A DNA stretch of 64,000 nt from Rapana venosa (taxonomy: Eukaryota; Mollusca; Gastropoda; Neogastropoda; Muricidae). Positions 1-11,259 of this stretch are shown piece after piece. Under the pieces are notes generated by a model. The model was given only the letters and a program-made list of their open reading frames with translations. It ran no database searches and was not told the DNA's origin. Location: positions 52,929,548-52,993,547 of the forward strand of contig CM054155.1 in assembly GCA_028751875.1 (NCBI GenBank). The letters are read 5' to 3'. Both the position numbers and the translations under genes were made by a program. Numbering within the stretch: the first letter of the stretch is position 1; every line of letters begins with the position of its first letter.

Positions 1-3000
1 TGGGGTTTTTATTGGTGTCAGATAGGGTCAGTGTATAACTGTAAAAAAATAATTATTACATGAGAACAAAGGACAGAATATTGACACCCCAAATAAAACA
101 GTTCAGTGCAGTGCGTGCCTACACATTTTTTTTTGCATGTGAACTCCTCAGTTTAAAACCCGTTCCCGGCTGCTGCATGTTGGGGGTTTACCCCTTTCCA
201 TTCACCTGCAAGGTCCCTTTTGTGGTATCATGAACTCTGCCCTTTGGGGACAACAAGAAGCATAGGCACCTGAGGAAAACATAACAGTTCAGTCCCCCAA
301 AGGGGAATTTTTTTCCATTTCTTGCTGGCCTTCGCAGATGCAAAGGGACTACAGCACACCTCAGTGGTTTAAAGAAAAAATATGATAAAATTTGATTCGG
401 AGGACAGACTGTCCAGTTTTTCTCTGAAAAAGTCAATTGAGGCTTTATTGCAAAGGTGCTGAATTAAAGAAAAAAAGGGGACGGTCAACCTCAGGGCAGA
501 CGGGATTTTTTGGAACAAAAACGAGACAAGTAGCAGGATGCAAAGCTTTGAACCCTCAAAGTTATGAACCTGGGTGAACGGGGTGGGAAGATAACACAGC
601 ACTGTCCATTTTCTTGTAGACATTTTGAACCAGATTCCAAAAACCCCATTTGGAAAGTAAAGACTTTCCGGGGTTTTTTCGAATTGGAAAACCCGCCAAA
701 GGGGAAGGTCCTCGACCGTACTGGTGCAGTTCTGTCGATGGGCGATAAAATGGACTCTGTGCGACAAAAACTGAGAGAAGTCCAAGAACAATGGAATTTT
801 TGGGGGCTTCTGACCTCACTAATTGCCTGCTAATTTCCAAGGGGCAGGGTAAAAATTGCCTACACGACAGGGGAAACTGCATGTCAAAAAAAAGGGGGCC
901 AAGCCCACCCCTACAGGACATGGCATGAAGGCATCAGTCTTCCCCCCCCTGGGGAAAAGAGGAAAACCGAAAGGGGAAGGCAGCCATGGCAGCCATCAAG
1001 CTGGTGGGGGGAAACCCCAGCAGCTTTTCAACCAAGAAACCGTCCCGTGGGATGGGCACGGTGGGGGGTCCACAACATCATATAAAAACAGAAGGCCCCC
1101 CTTTTAAGATTCCCGAATGAAAAACCCCAGACAACCTTTAGGGCCCAGGATGGAAGGTAATTAGGGGGGGGGGGAAAATTACAGTTTTCAGAAATTTTGC
1201 AGGGTGATCCCTGCCCGTTGTACCGGGGACCAAACATACGTGATGTGCTGAGTATGGGGAGCCACAGGGGCAGAGAATTTCAAAACATGGGCAAGAAATG
1301 GGGGGATAGAAGGTGGTCATGCTAAGAGAAATGCCAACGTAATGCCAAGTCTAGAACAAACAGAGTATTACTAGAATTCAAGAGGTCACAGCGTTGAACT
1401 TTCAGAGGGGGCAGCCTTCCCACCCCCGGGGTTGGTGGCAAACCCGGGGAGAGACTGGGGGAAGCATAAAAGCAGTGAAAATGATGAATTTGAAAGTGCA
1501 AAGAAACAATTTCAAATGACAGCCATGAAGAAACCAAGTTAAGACTGTGGGTTTTTGATGATGATGATGAAAAGATGTGATTGTAAAAAATGCCCTTCTT
1601 TCCCAACATGAGCGGGCTGTCCAAATGTGAGACCTCTGGGAAGTCCTTGAAAATAAAACCAAAAGATGGTAATGCCCCCATCTCTCCAAAACACCAAAAA
1701 ACTTGACGAGCAGGTTTTCAGACATGGTATTTCAGATGACAATCACAAAGTATGGAATGTTTGAAACTGAGTTGAACATTGACAAAGACGACAGATGACA
1801 AGAGGGGAATGAAAATGTATTGAAACAGTGCAGTGGGGCAAGAAAAAACCCACTGACAAACTGCAAGGTGGGCAGGGGCATACACTGGACAAAGACATGG
1901 GCAAACCTCACAGAACCCATTGCATCTCACCCTGCTCCAAGATGGGGGTATTTGGTTCCGTGCTCTACCAGGACGTATAAAGTGCGCCAAAATCAAACAT
2001 CAAGCAACATTTTACTTTTTAAAAGGTGAATCGGAAGGCTCAACGAATAAAAAGCAGGAACAACCCAAAAGATCCTTGCCCAAAAAATGTGGGTTTTGAA
2101 AGCGCCAAGAAAAGGATTTTTGGGTGGCACATACTTGTACTAAGCCCCCAAAAAAAATGGGGGTTTTTTGCACAGAAAAAATGAAATGTTTTTGGGGTGG
2201 AAGCACAAATGACTGGTATGGTAAATACGACAAGTAAAAAAAGTTTTTTTAATTTTTAATTAAATGGGTACTACAAAAGCTGAAAATAATGATTTCATTA
2301 ATTTTGTGACTCCTTTTTTTTTTGTCTAACCCGACTTGTGTTGCTTTGATTTTGAAATCACCTGTTCAAAGACTTTTAAAAAATTTTCCTATAAAGCAAA
2401 AAACTTCAAATTTAAGGGAGATATTCGGGGTGTTATTGTTGATAAAGGAAAGTTTTTCTAGTTTTATTAAAAAGCAAAATAAGAACAAGAGAACATGGGA
2501 GTTGTAAAAACAACAAAGATTTATTTTGTACAAGAAAAAATGTTATTTGTTTTTTTATATTCCTCCCCGTGATTCCATTTTGGGAAAACACAGCGGGTGT
2601 TATGGGATTGAGCATTAAACCAAAGTTTTTCAGATCGTAGAATATTACGTGATGTTATATTCTGTTTTGGTGACTAAAAGCAAGAAAAATGCACGAAAAA
2701 TTATGTTTTTAAAAGATGAGATGATTTTTAAAAACTAATTTGCCCCGATCAAAACCGTATGTAGAAAAATTCAAGACAAGACATAAAAAATTTTGGGCAG
2801 CAGTTAATTAGTTTTTTTAATTTTTTGATTTTTATCTATTGAATGGATTGTAATTCAGGGGGATGACATTGTACATATATTGGGGTTTCTGGGGAAAGTG
2901 TGTTGGGCTATTTTTTTTTTGTAATTGAGCTTTTTTCTTCTAAATGTTGACATCTTTTTTTGTTGAGAACTATGTCATTTAGCATTTACCCGTCTTTCAC

Positions 3001-3157
3001 TTAGAATCTAGAGGGGAAAAAACGTTGGTTTACTGAAACAAAACAAAATGAAAAATTTGGGGTTTTTGGAAAAATTTTTATGGAACAAAGTCATGAAACA
3101 TTTTGTAAAACCTGGGAAAGAGGAAAAAAAAAGGGGGGGGGGGGGGGGGGGGGGGGT

Positions 3158-3189
<32 letters not shown>

Positions 3190-3250
3190 TTTTAAAAACA
3201 GAAAGGTTTTCCACAGCAAAATTTGGGGGGGGTGGGGGGGTTAAATTTCC
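1..3250 (+). mobile_element. LINE copy A: corrupted 5' portion (5' UTR, ORF1, endonuclease part of ORF2)
   Basis: Collinear with the cleaner LINE at 53.7-61.8 kb once the LTR element there is skipped. Shared landmarks include the 5' UTR stretch near 100-180, the ORF1 start region near 250-420, the basic ORF1 C-terminus near 2,030-2,100 and the ORF2 endonuclease start near 2,130-2,300. All frames are broken, and homopolymers are systematically lengthened compared with the homologue, so much of the damage looks like consensus error. Homology runs to about 3,120 and fades in a poly-G tract. The first base of the window is already inside the element. The LTR insertion of the right-hand copy is absent here. 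Confidence 0.8.
3128..3190. repeat. poly-G tract
   Basis: About 60 nearly uninterrupted G residues follow the point where LINE copy A fades. Glycine-rich and proline-rich open frames across it are low-complexity artefacts. It probably marks a badly resolved assembly position. Confidence 0.9.
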
Positions 3251-4424
3251 CTTAAAATTTTGCCCAATTTTGGGGGGGGGAGGGGAAGTAACAGCGCGCC
3301 AGAAATTCAAAGGGCAGCGTGGTGAAAAAAAAAAGGTTTTTTTTACCAACATTATCTGTTTTCAACTAAAAAGTAAAAATTTTTTTTGGGGGGTGCATTT
3401 TGGGGTTGTAAATGAGCCAATTAAATTTTAGGGAAGAAAGGGTTTGGGGGGAAAAAAGGGAGGAAAATAACACCCGGGACATTTATGTGCCCCAAACCCT
3501 GTGGGAAAAAAATTTCCTTTGGCCGGTCCGATTGAGTAAAAATTTATTTTTTTTTCTTATTAACATTTTGGAAATTTAAGGAGCCGATTTAAAAGAAAAA
3601 AGAGAAGGAAAAAAAATAGGTCTCCCGTCTGCCAAGGTTTGACAGGTGAGAGCAAGGGGTTTACAGCCCTCCCCCCCCCCCCCCCCCCCACACAAAACAT
3701 CCATAATTTGTGCTTTTTATGATGTGATGTGACCCTGTCCCAAACCACTACGACACTTTAGAGACTACCAACATTAACATTTTGTAGTGTTACAGAAGTT
3801 CTATGTTGTTTAAAATTTGTCACACCTGTGCTGTGACACTGGTTACAGTTTGACAGTCATGTACAATAATACACTTCTGTACACTTAACAAACATGTGGT
3901 AGTACTCGCAGATATGAAGTGCAGAATAAGAGTCACATGTTGATTGAATATGACTTGTTTTCATAAGAAAAAATAGTTAAAAAACTTCTGTCTCCTCAAA
4001 CATCCCAATAAAACAACAGGTGCTATGGGGACATTGTGTGACACACCCTTGAAGTACAATTGCACATAACCATTGGTAAACACATCAGCTGGGTATCACT
4101 TCCTTATTCGACACTAACATGCTTGAACTATTGTCAAATCCATGCAGGATTTGCTGTTTTTATCATTTTATACCAAAATTTTTACCTGTGATTGGTGACA
4201 AATAAGGTGACAATGACAAGACATCTGGTGACCAGACACATACACTTGTGCATAAATGCAAGTACAAAGACATACCTAGCTTGTGACAAAATTTCAGCTT
4301 GATAACTTGTCATGCACACACACAATTGTCTTAGGAGTAAAGTAAGTCAGATGGAGGTAGAAAACCTTCAAAGAATTCAAAATCTACAGGTAATTTAGCT
4401 CTGTAGAATCCAACAACAAGAGGG
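3250..4424. other. Non-LINE segment between LINE copies A and B; nothing recognised
   Basis: The first 400 bases are homopolymer-rich and of poor quality, with a poly-C tract at 3,671-3,690. From about 3,720 the sequence is clean, AT-rich and non-coding. I see no coding frame, tRNA-like box or terminal repeat. In element coordinates, LINE A stops and LINE B starts at nearly the same point, so this block may be an insertion into one element. Confidence 0.5.
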
Positions 4425-6865
4425 TTAAATATATTTGTCCAATGTCTGAAAGATTCAAACAAATCTATGTTTAAGGTGTTTTGTCCCAACCAAAAGAAAT
4501 ATTCAGAGTGGTTTGATGATGAGTGTAGCACAACAAAAAGGAAGCAAGGAAAAAACTAAACCACTTAAGAAAAACAAGAAAAGAAGAAGATAGGGATGCA
4601 TAAGTTGAAGTTAGGAAAAGGTATAAAGAACTACTAAAGATGAAAAGACAAGCATTTAGAAATCCACAGGCTGGCATTTTAGTAAGGTAAATTCATAATC
4701 TGTCAGGTTTTTGGAAGGAGTTAAGAGCAATGGGCTGTACAAATAAAGAAAAAGTATGTAACAAATAAAGAAAAAGTCTGTAACAAAATTTCCACAGATA
4801 GTTGGTGTAACCATTTCAAGAGCATTTTCCAAAATGATAATATAGATGATAATATGTGTGACATCAAATTTGATTTGTCTGATGAAGTGTGCCATGTCCT
4901 GAATGAAAGCATATCAGAAGAAGAAGTTATTCAGGCCATCAGAAAACTAAAAAATGGTAAAGCCAGTGGTATAGATGACATATCTGCTGAAATGATGAAA
5001 AATGGTGGCAAGAAGGTCCAGGCATTTCTGACAAAACTATTTAACCAAATTTTTGAGCAGGGAATCTACCCTCGTGACTGGTCCAAAGCTATAATCATTC
5101 CATTACATAAAAAGGGAGACTTTGAAAATGTAGACAATAATAAAGGGGTGTCTCTTTTAAGCATAATTTATGAATATTACCCAACAGTTTTGAATACACA
5201 GCTGTACAGTTGGTTAGAAAATAATTATATCATTTCAGAGTGTCAAGCAGGTTTTCGGAAAAAATATTCAACAGTTGATCAGATAGTTACTTTGTATGCT
5301 GCAATTCAAAATTGTATGAGTAGGAAAGGTAGGAAACTATGTTGCTTTTGTAGATTTTAGAAAGGCTTTTGATTCAGTTTGCCATAATAAACTTTTGCAA
5401 TGTCTTAAAGACCATGGTATGCGGGGTAGATTTTTTGCTTCACTGAGGGCTATGCATATGTCATTGTTGTCATGTGTACGTGTTAACTCTGAATTAGCAG
5501 ACATGTTTGAAACGCCAGTTGGAGTCAGACAGGGATGTGTCTTGAGCCCTACCTTGTTTTCAATTTAAATAAATCAATTAGCAAATCATATGAATGATAA
5601 AGGTAAACATGGAGTTCGAATGATACCTGATGCTATGGAATTATTCATTTTGCTATTTGCAGATGATGTAGCATTGGTGTCAGCTACTCCAGGTGGACTT
5701 CAAAACCAATTGAATGTTTTAAAGAGCTGTTGTGACAATATGAATCTTTGTGTGAATATTGATAAAACTAAAGTAATGGCATTTAGAAAGGGGGGCTTTT
5801 TAGGGGAAACGTGAAAAATGGTTCTTTGATGGTAACAGATTAGAAGTGGTAAATAGCTATTGCTATCTGGGATTTAACTTTACAACTATGATAAGTGCAA
5901 AAAGAGGAACCATTCACTTAGCTTCTAAAGGGAGAAAGTCAGTAGTTAAAGTTAATAAGGTTTTCCAAACATGTAAATAAATAACAGCAGACACATTCTT
6001 AAAGATTTCAGATGCTAAGATCCAACTGATATTGATATATTCTCCTGAATTGGGGACTAAACAGATTAGAACATTTAGAGAAGGTTCATATGGCTGGTTG
6101 TAAGAGGTTTCTTGGTGTTTCAGTCAGGACCCAAAACAACATGATATATATAGGGAATTGGGCAGATATCCATTGTATGTAAGTACATATGTAGCATGCT
6201 TAAGATTTTGGTTTAAACTATTACAAATGGGTGAAGAAAGGTTACCACGTAAAACTTATGAAATGTTTCTTGAACTTGATAAATGTGGTAAGCTGTGTTG
6301 GGCTTCAAAAAATAGAGAGAACTGTGTGTCACTGGCTTTAATATAGTTTGGTTAAAGCATTTTTACATTTATTCAAACAGAGGCTTGTTGACATGTTCAG
6401 ACAAGAATGGGATGGGGCTGTTAGGGATCATGGTAGGTACACAGTATATAGGACATTGAAAGCTGTTTTGGAAAATGAAAAATATATTTTGGATATGGAT
6501 ATATACTGTTTCGGAGTTGCTATAACACAATTAAGGTTAATGTTCTTCCTCTAAACAATAATGTGCATTGCTACAGTAAAATTATACAAAACAAAATGTG
6601 TCCATGTTGCAAAAGAAAAATCGCAAATGAACAACATTTCATATTTAAATGTGATGCATATGAGGATCTAGTGCTAAATTTTTAAAAGAATCAGCCAAGC
6701 TTCTCGTTCATGCATTACTCGAGGCTACAAATCCAAATCACATGCACAATTTATCCAGGTTCGTGTTTTATGCAATTACCAAAAGCAAAAACTTCATTTT
6801 GCAAACATTGATCTAAATGTTGTGTTGCTATAATTTAATGAGAACAGCCATTGAGCAATTATTTT
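4425..6865 (+). mobile_element. LINE copy B: reverse-transcriptase half of ORF2 and 3' end
   Basis: Nearly base-for-base similar to the LINE at 61,865-64,000. The match starts at the shared stretch just before 4,440 and runs through the RT and thumb to a C-terminal zinc knuckle. It ends in a short non-coding tail against a TG-rich microsatellite at about 6,868. It keeps the RT stretch near 5,530 that the right-hand copy has lost. A short tandem duplication of about 22 bases lies at 4,740-4,785. The clade is not assigned; the coiled-coil ORF1 of the relative suggests an L1- or CR1-like ORF1-bearing LINE. Confidence 0.85.
4480..6690 (+). pseudogene. LINE B ORF2 fragment: RT domain, thumb and C-terminal zinc knuckle
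   Basis: An RNA-dependent DNA polymerase fragment used for target-primed reverse transcription. Readable pieces are 4,854-5,360 (fingers, with LKNGKASGIDDI and AGFRKKYST), a second frame with VAFVDF..RKAFDSV just after 5,340, a QGCVLSPTLF-type motif near 5,535, 5,590-5,814 with the catalytic LLFADDVAL box near 5,650, then thumb pieces to 6,554. A CPCC-x8-H-x4-C knuckle lies near 6,600-6,655. At least four frame changes or stops break it, so it is not functional as written. The endonuclease is absent from this piece. Confidence 0.85.
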
Positions 6866-6995
6866 GTATGTGTGTGTGTGCCTTTGCGCGTGCGCATGCG
6901 TGCGCGTGTGAGCGTGTGTGTATGTTTGTGTGTGCGTGCGTGTGTGTGTGTGTGTAGGTGTGGTGTGTGTGTGTGTGTGTGTGCGCACGTGTATG
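6866..6995. repeat. TG/GCGTG microsatellite at the LINE B 3' end
   Basis: Dense TG and GCGTG repeats begin immediately after the LINE B tail. Threonine-histidine-rich frames on the minus strand are low complexity only. Confidence 0.9.
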
Positions 6996-8032
6996 TGTTG
7001 TTATGAGTGATTTGGAGGGGAGGGGGTTGAGTGCAAGATCTATGGATGCCCATGGGCCTGCTTTTGTGGTGTGTTCCCACAAGCATGTGGGTGTGTGTTT
7101 ATATAGGCAGTTCAGGAAGTGTCTAGTGTAGGACTGTTAGATGAAAATTTGCATATTTTATGTGATTGAGAGGACATGTGATAAGTGAATATTGTTTCTG
7201 AAGTGATGTCTTGCAAGTTTTGAAGAACACCCCATTTTCTCTTTTTTTGACCTAAAACATTACATGACATGAAAGAGCACAGTGTGGTACTTTTGTTTTG
7301 TTTTGTTTTTTTGCATACAGCATTGTGTTAACATTGCAGTAGCCTAGGGCTGACATGGTTGTATTTGATGGATACATTTTCCTGGAGTGGTGAATGTTTT
7401 GAGAATGCAATAACTTGTGAGTATAGTAACTATTATGAAAATGCAAAAAACTAATGAGCATTAATGATTACAAATGTTATGATTTATGATGCGCTTGATG
7501 TTTGTATTTTGTATTTGAGAAGGTTTTAACATATCAGGTATAAATCTATCAATAACTTTGTTCACAGGTCTATGTTCTTTTTGTGGTGTCCTTGGAAGCA
7601 GTTATGGTGAACTGATATTTTTACAGCTGTGTTTAGTTTTGATTTTTGGCTTAAGACAGTCTTCATTTAGTCATGATGTTGGCATATGCTTATACATGAG
7701 TATATAGTTATGAGTGCACTCCAGGGTATTATGCCAAAGTCTTACCAAACTTATGTGAATTTTCTTTCATTTTCCACTTTTCATCTTCGATTTTTTTACC
7801 CCTCAATGTATATTGAGGCCAAAGGCCAATATACATTAAACCATTTTAGAGTTCAGAGTTCTAGATATATCCAGCACACTCTCTACATTGTGTTCTAAAA
7901 TACTAGCAGCTAAATGAATCTTACTTTGCAGATTTGCATCAATTAGAATATCTACATAACCTGTGCTTTTTCTTTATCTCATATGCTTTTTTAATATAGA
8001 AATTTCCCTTTTTATTTTGATTGAATTCAGCA
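6996..8032. other. Intergenic AT-rich stretch; no gene seen
   Basis: Clean, AT-rich sequence with short open frames only. No conserved protein motif, tRNA-like box or terminal repeat was recognised. Confidence 0.5.
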
Positions 8033-8912
8033 CTGGAAGTTTTAAGACCATGTCAATACAACTGGTAGATGATCAGATTCAGATGAATCTTCAACATCGA
8101 AGGATATACCACAAGACATATGCAAACCATTTGACATGACAAAATAGTCCACAGTACTGCATCCCGTTCTACATATGTAGGTGTAACTGCCATCAACTTC
8201 ACATTCACACAAACCATTTAGAATAACAAGATCAAAAGAGTTACTTTTTTCAAGAAAATGATCTCCAAACATGTTATTGTTACTTCCTGTGATTTTCTGT
8301 ATAAGGGGTACTGATCACCTATTTCATCATCTAAATCATCATTTAAGTTATAACAAGCATTATTTCTGGATCCAGTTCTTGCATTAAGATCTCCACATAA
8401 TAACAAATAAAAATCATGTAACTCATACAGCTCTAACAGCCTATGTTCTAATTTTTTGAAACCATATCCGTTCTCATTTTTTTCCCAAGCAATAGAGTCA
8501 TGTGGTGGTATGTATGTACAAATCCAAAATATATGCATATCGGTTCTAAAAAGTTGCTTATCAATACTCAAAATTACCATATTATCTATATCAAAATCAG
8601 TCTTAGTACAAACTGTGCAAATGCCTTCTTTATCAATACAATGACTCCCCCTGAATATCTACCCTGATAAGAAATCTTCTTTGCAACAGAGCTAAAAATA
8701 ACATTATCACTATATAGGTTAGACTCAAAATTAGTGCCAACAAAAGTTTCAGTTTAACAAATAAAATCATGTTATTTTATGTATTTAAAAAAAAATTGTA
8801 ATTTCTAGCTTAGGAAGCAATCCATTTACATTAAATTTGAGGAACTTGACATCAGCTCTTTGAACACTGTTTGTAAAGTGCTTATTACCAGCTAGTGGTT
8901 CTATCATAAGAA
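8033..8912 (-). mobile_element. LINE D, inverted 5' segment: endonuclease region
   Basis: On the minus strand this encodes an apurinic-type LINE endonuclease. It starts near 8,830 with FNVNGLLPKLE, passes CGDLNART near 8,390 and ends with SDHLPV near 8,060. It is related to, but clearly diverged from, the endonuclease at 60.85-61.7 kb. The frame is broken. Its 5' end abuts the plus-strand RT segment of the same family that begins at about 8,912, so the pair looks like one insertion with a 5' inversion. Confidence 0.75.
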
Positions 8913-10044
8913 AATTTTTATCCTAATGTACAAAATCATATGGCTGAATGGTTTGATGATGAATGTCAGCAAGCCAAACAAAAAAGTAGACAACTTTTGA
9001 GGGGCTTCAGAAAGTACACATTAGAAGAAGATAGAACAGAATACGGAAATGCAACAATAGAATAGAAGTGTCTACTGAAGATTAAAAAAAAATGTTTTAA
9101 AAGGAAAAAAAAGTTGAAATGCTTGCTGCAAATATTAAAGATTCCAGTACTTTCTGGAAGCAGCTAACTGAAATGGGATGTTGGAAAAAGGGAGCAAAGT
9201 ACAAAACAATATATCACTGAATGAATGGTATGACAATTTCCTAACTCTTTTTTTTACACATACAAATGATTGCAATGAGGAAGATCACGATTGCATTGAT
9301 CTTTATGAGGAAGAATAATATGCATTGAATGCTGACATAACTGTAGAGGAAGTAGCAAATGCAGTAAATATATTAAAAAGTGGTAAAGCATGTTAAATGG
9401 ATGGGGTGCTTGCAAAAATGCTCAAGACAGGTAGCAAAAGTATGATCCCTTTCTTGCACAAATTGTTTAATAAAATATTTACCAAAGGCATATATCCAAA
9501 GGAATGGGAAAAGGCCATTGTCATCCCAATTCACAGAACAGGTGACCCAGATGTTGAAGACAACTATAGAGGTGTCTCTTTATTAAGTAAAATCTCAAAA
9601 TGTTACAGGACATTATTAAATAAGCGATTTTACTCTTGGTTTGAAGAAAACAGCTTAATATCTGAGAACCAAGCAGGATTCCATAAGCATCACTTTACTA
9701 TTGACCACATTTTTTGTTAATACCATGTTGTGCAGAAGTACTTGTCCAAGAAAGGTAAGAAATTGTATGCTGCTTTTGTTGATTAAAAAAAGCATTTGAT
9801 TCTGTAAGGCATGATAAATTATTACAGTGTATTAGAAACCAGGGTACCAAAGGAAGATTCCTCGGTTCCCTACATGCAATGTATATGGCCTCAATATCAT
9901 GTGTTAGATCAAACTTTGAATATAGAGGGTTTTTTATGTCCATTGGGGGTGTGCCAGGGATGTGCCTTGGGTCCAACTTATTTCAAATGTTTATTGACCA
10001 GCTTGCAAATGATATATCTGTGAAATGTAAACATGGCATTCAAC
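8912..10044 (+). mobile_element. LINE D, sense segment: start of RT domain
   Basis: Starts with a stretch encoding AEWFDDEC, the homologue of SEWFDDEC in the LINE at 61.95 kb. It continues through the RT fingers (open frame 9,397-9,720 with KLFNKIFTKGIYP and ENQAGFHKHHFT) to a QGCALGPT motif near 9,960. It is cut off at 10,044 where an LTR-like terminus begins. It contains in-frame stops and frameshifts. The YADD-type catalytic box expected next is missing. Confidence 0.8.
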
Positions 10045-11259
10045 TGTAACGGGGCGCAAACTGACTCCAATCACATGAAATAGATAAGTTGAATAAAGGG
10101 AAACAACAATTTCACAAAGGCGCACAATCTTTCCACTCTACAGTCACATTCAAGATTTCAATTATATACTCACAATTATTCTATTATTACATCAACCTGT
10201 CCCACAAATAATATTTTTTCAATAATAAAAGGAACATAAATTATTAATATATATAAAATATAAATATTTTAAAATATAAAATATATATAAATATATTATA
10301 TATATATATATTTAAAAATTTAAATTTTAACCCCAAAACATTTCCTTTTTCCCCTTTAAAAGGGGAATCAATACAATTTTTAAATTTTTTTTTTTCACGG
10401 GGAAACCCTTTAAAGTCCATCAACTTCCTGCCTCTCTAGCACAATGAATTTTAATTTAAAACCATTCACAAATTTCTTTTTAAAACAAGACATTTTTGAG
10501 CTCTCGGATCAGATAAAAAACATATTCTTTCCTTGTCCAATTTTTGGCACAAGGGTACGAAAAAACAACAACAAAAGACTTGGCTGAAATTTTTTGATAC
10601 ACACTTTTAAAAAAAAAAAAATCACTGACGACCTGCCCTTTGAAGGAGGTCCTTCACTGCTGACGCTGCCCAGCTTGGCCTCCAACCCACCACCCCTTTA
10701 TCTCTTTTATCGGGGGGGGTTGTCCAAAGGGGAACTGGACAGGACGGGGTTCAGCTACTGGATTCCCCCCAAAAAGGGGTCAAAACAGGGGAAAAATTTA
10801 AAAACCACAAAGATAGCAAAAAAACCCCCCAAACTATTATCCCCCGGTTTTAAATTTGATTTTTTTTTTTTTTCCCTTCCCCTTTTTTTTCGAGTTTTGT
10901 TGTTCCTAAAACACTGAACCAACCACACTCACAAACCTATACAAAGCCCCACGAACCCCACTACTTTCCTAAATTAAAAAAAAAAGTTTTTTTAAAAAAA
11001 TAAAAAAAATTCTTTTTTCAACATACCATTTTCATTTTGGGGAAAGTTACTAATGTCACAAACCAAAAGGGCCGCTCAAACAGCAGCGCCCTTTCCCCTG
11101 ACCGGGACAAAAAATTTAAATTTTCAACTTTTTATGACAAAAACACTTAAACTAAAAGCTATCTTTGACCCCTACTCACAAATAAAAGAAAAAAAGAAAC
11201 CCAAAACATATCCACATTTTTGAAAAACAATCCCAAAGAACAGACCCCGGGCTGTTACA
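10045..11259 (-). repeat. Putative 3' LTR (left copy) of the minus-strand element
   Basis: The termini read TGTAAC and GTTACA in the element's orientation, and a CCCCCC/GGGGGG tract lies just inside at 11,261-11,270. The part from about 10,150 to 10,765 is repeated near 15,600-16,870. The interior quality is poor, so the 1.2 kb length is approximate. Confidence 0.5.

Noticed and set aside
3008..3431. Glycine-rich and proline-rich open frames on both strands
   Set aside because: They translate the poly-G tract and nearby homopolymers; no conserved motif.
6794..7086. Histidine/threonine-rich open frames
   Set aside because: They are translations of the TG/CA microsatellite; the same applies at 23.4-23.7, 25.5-26.2 and 52.1-52.4 kb.
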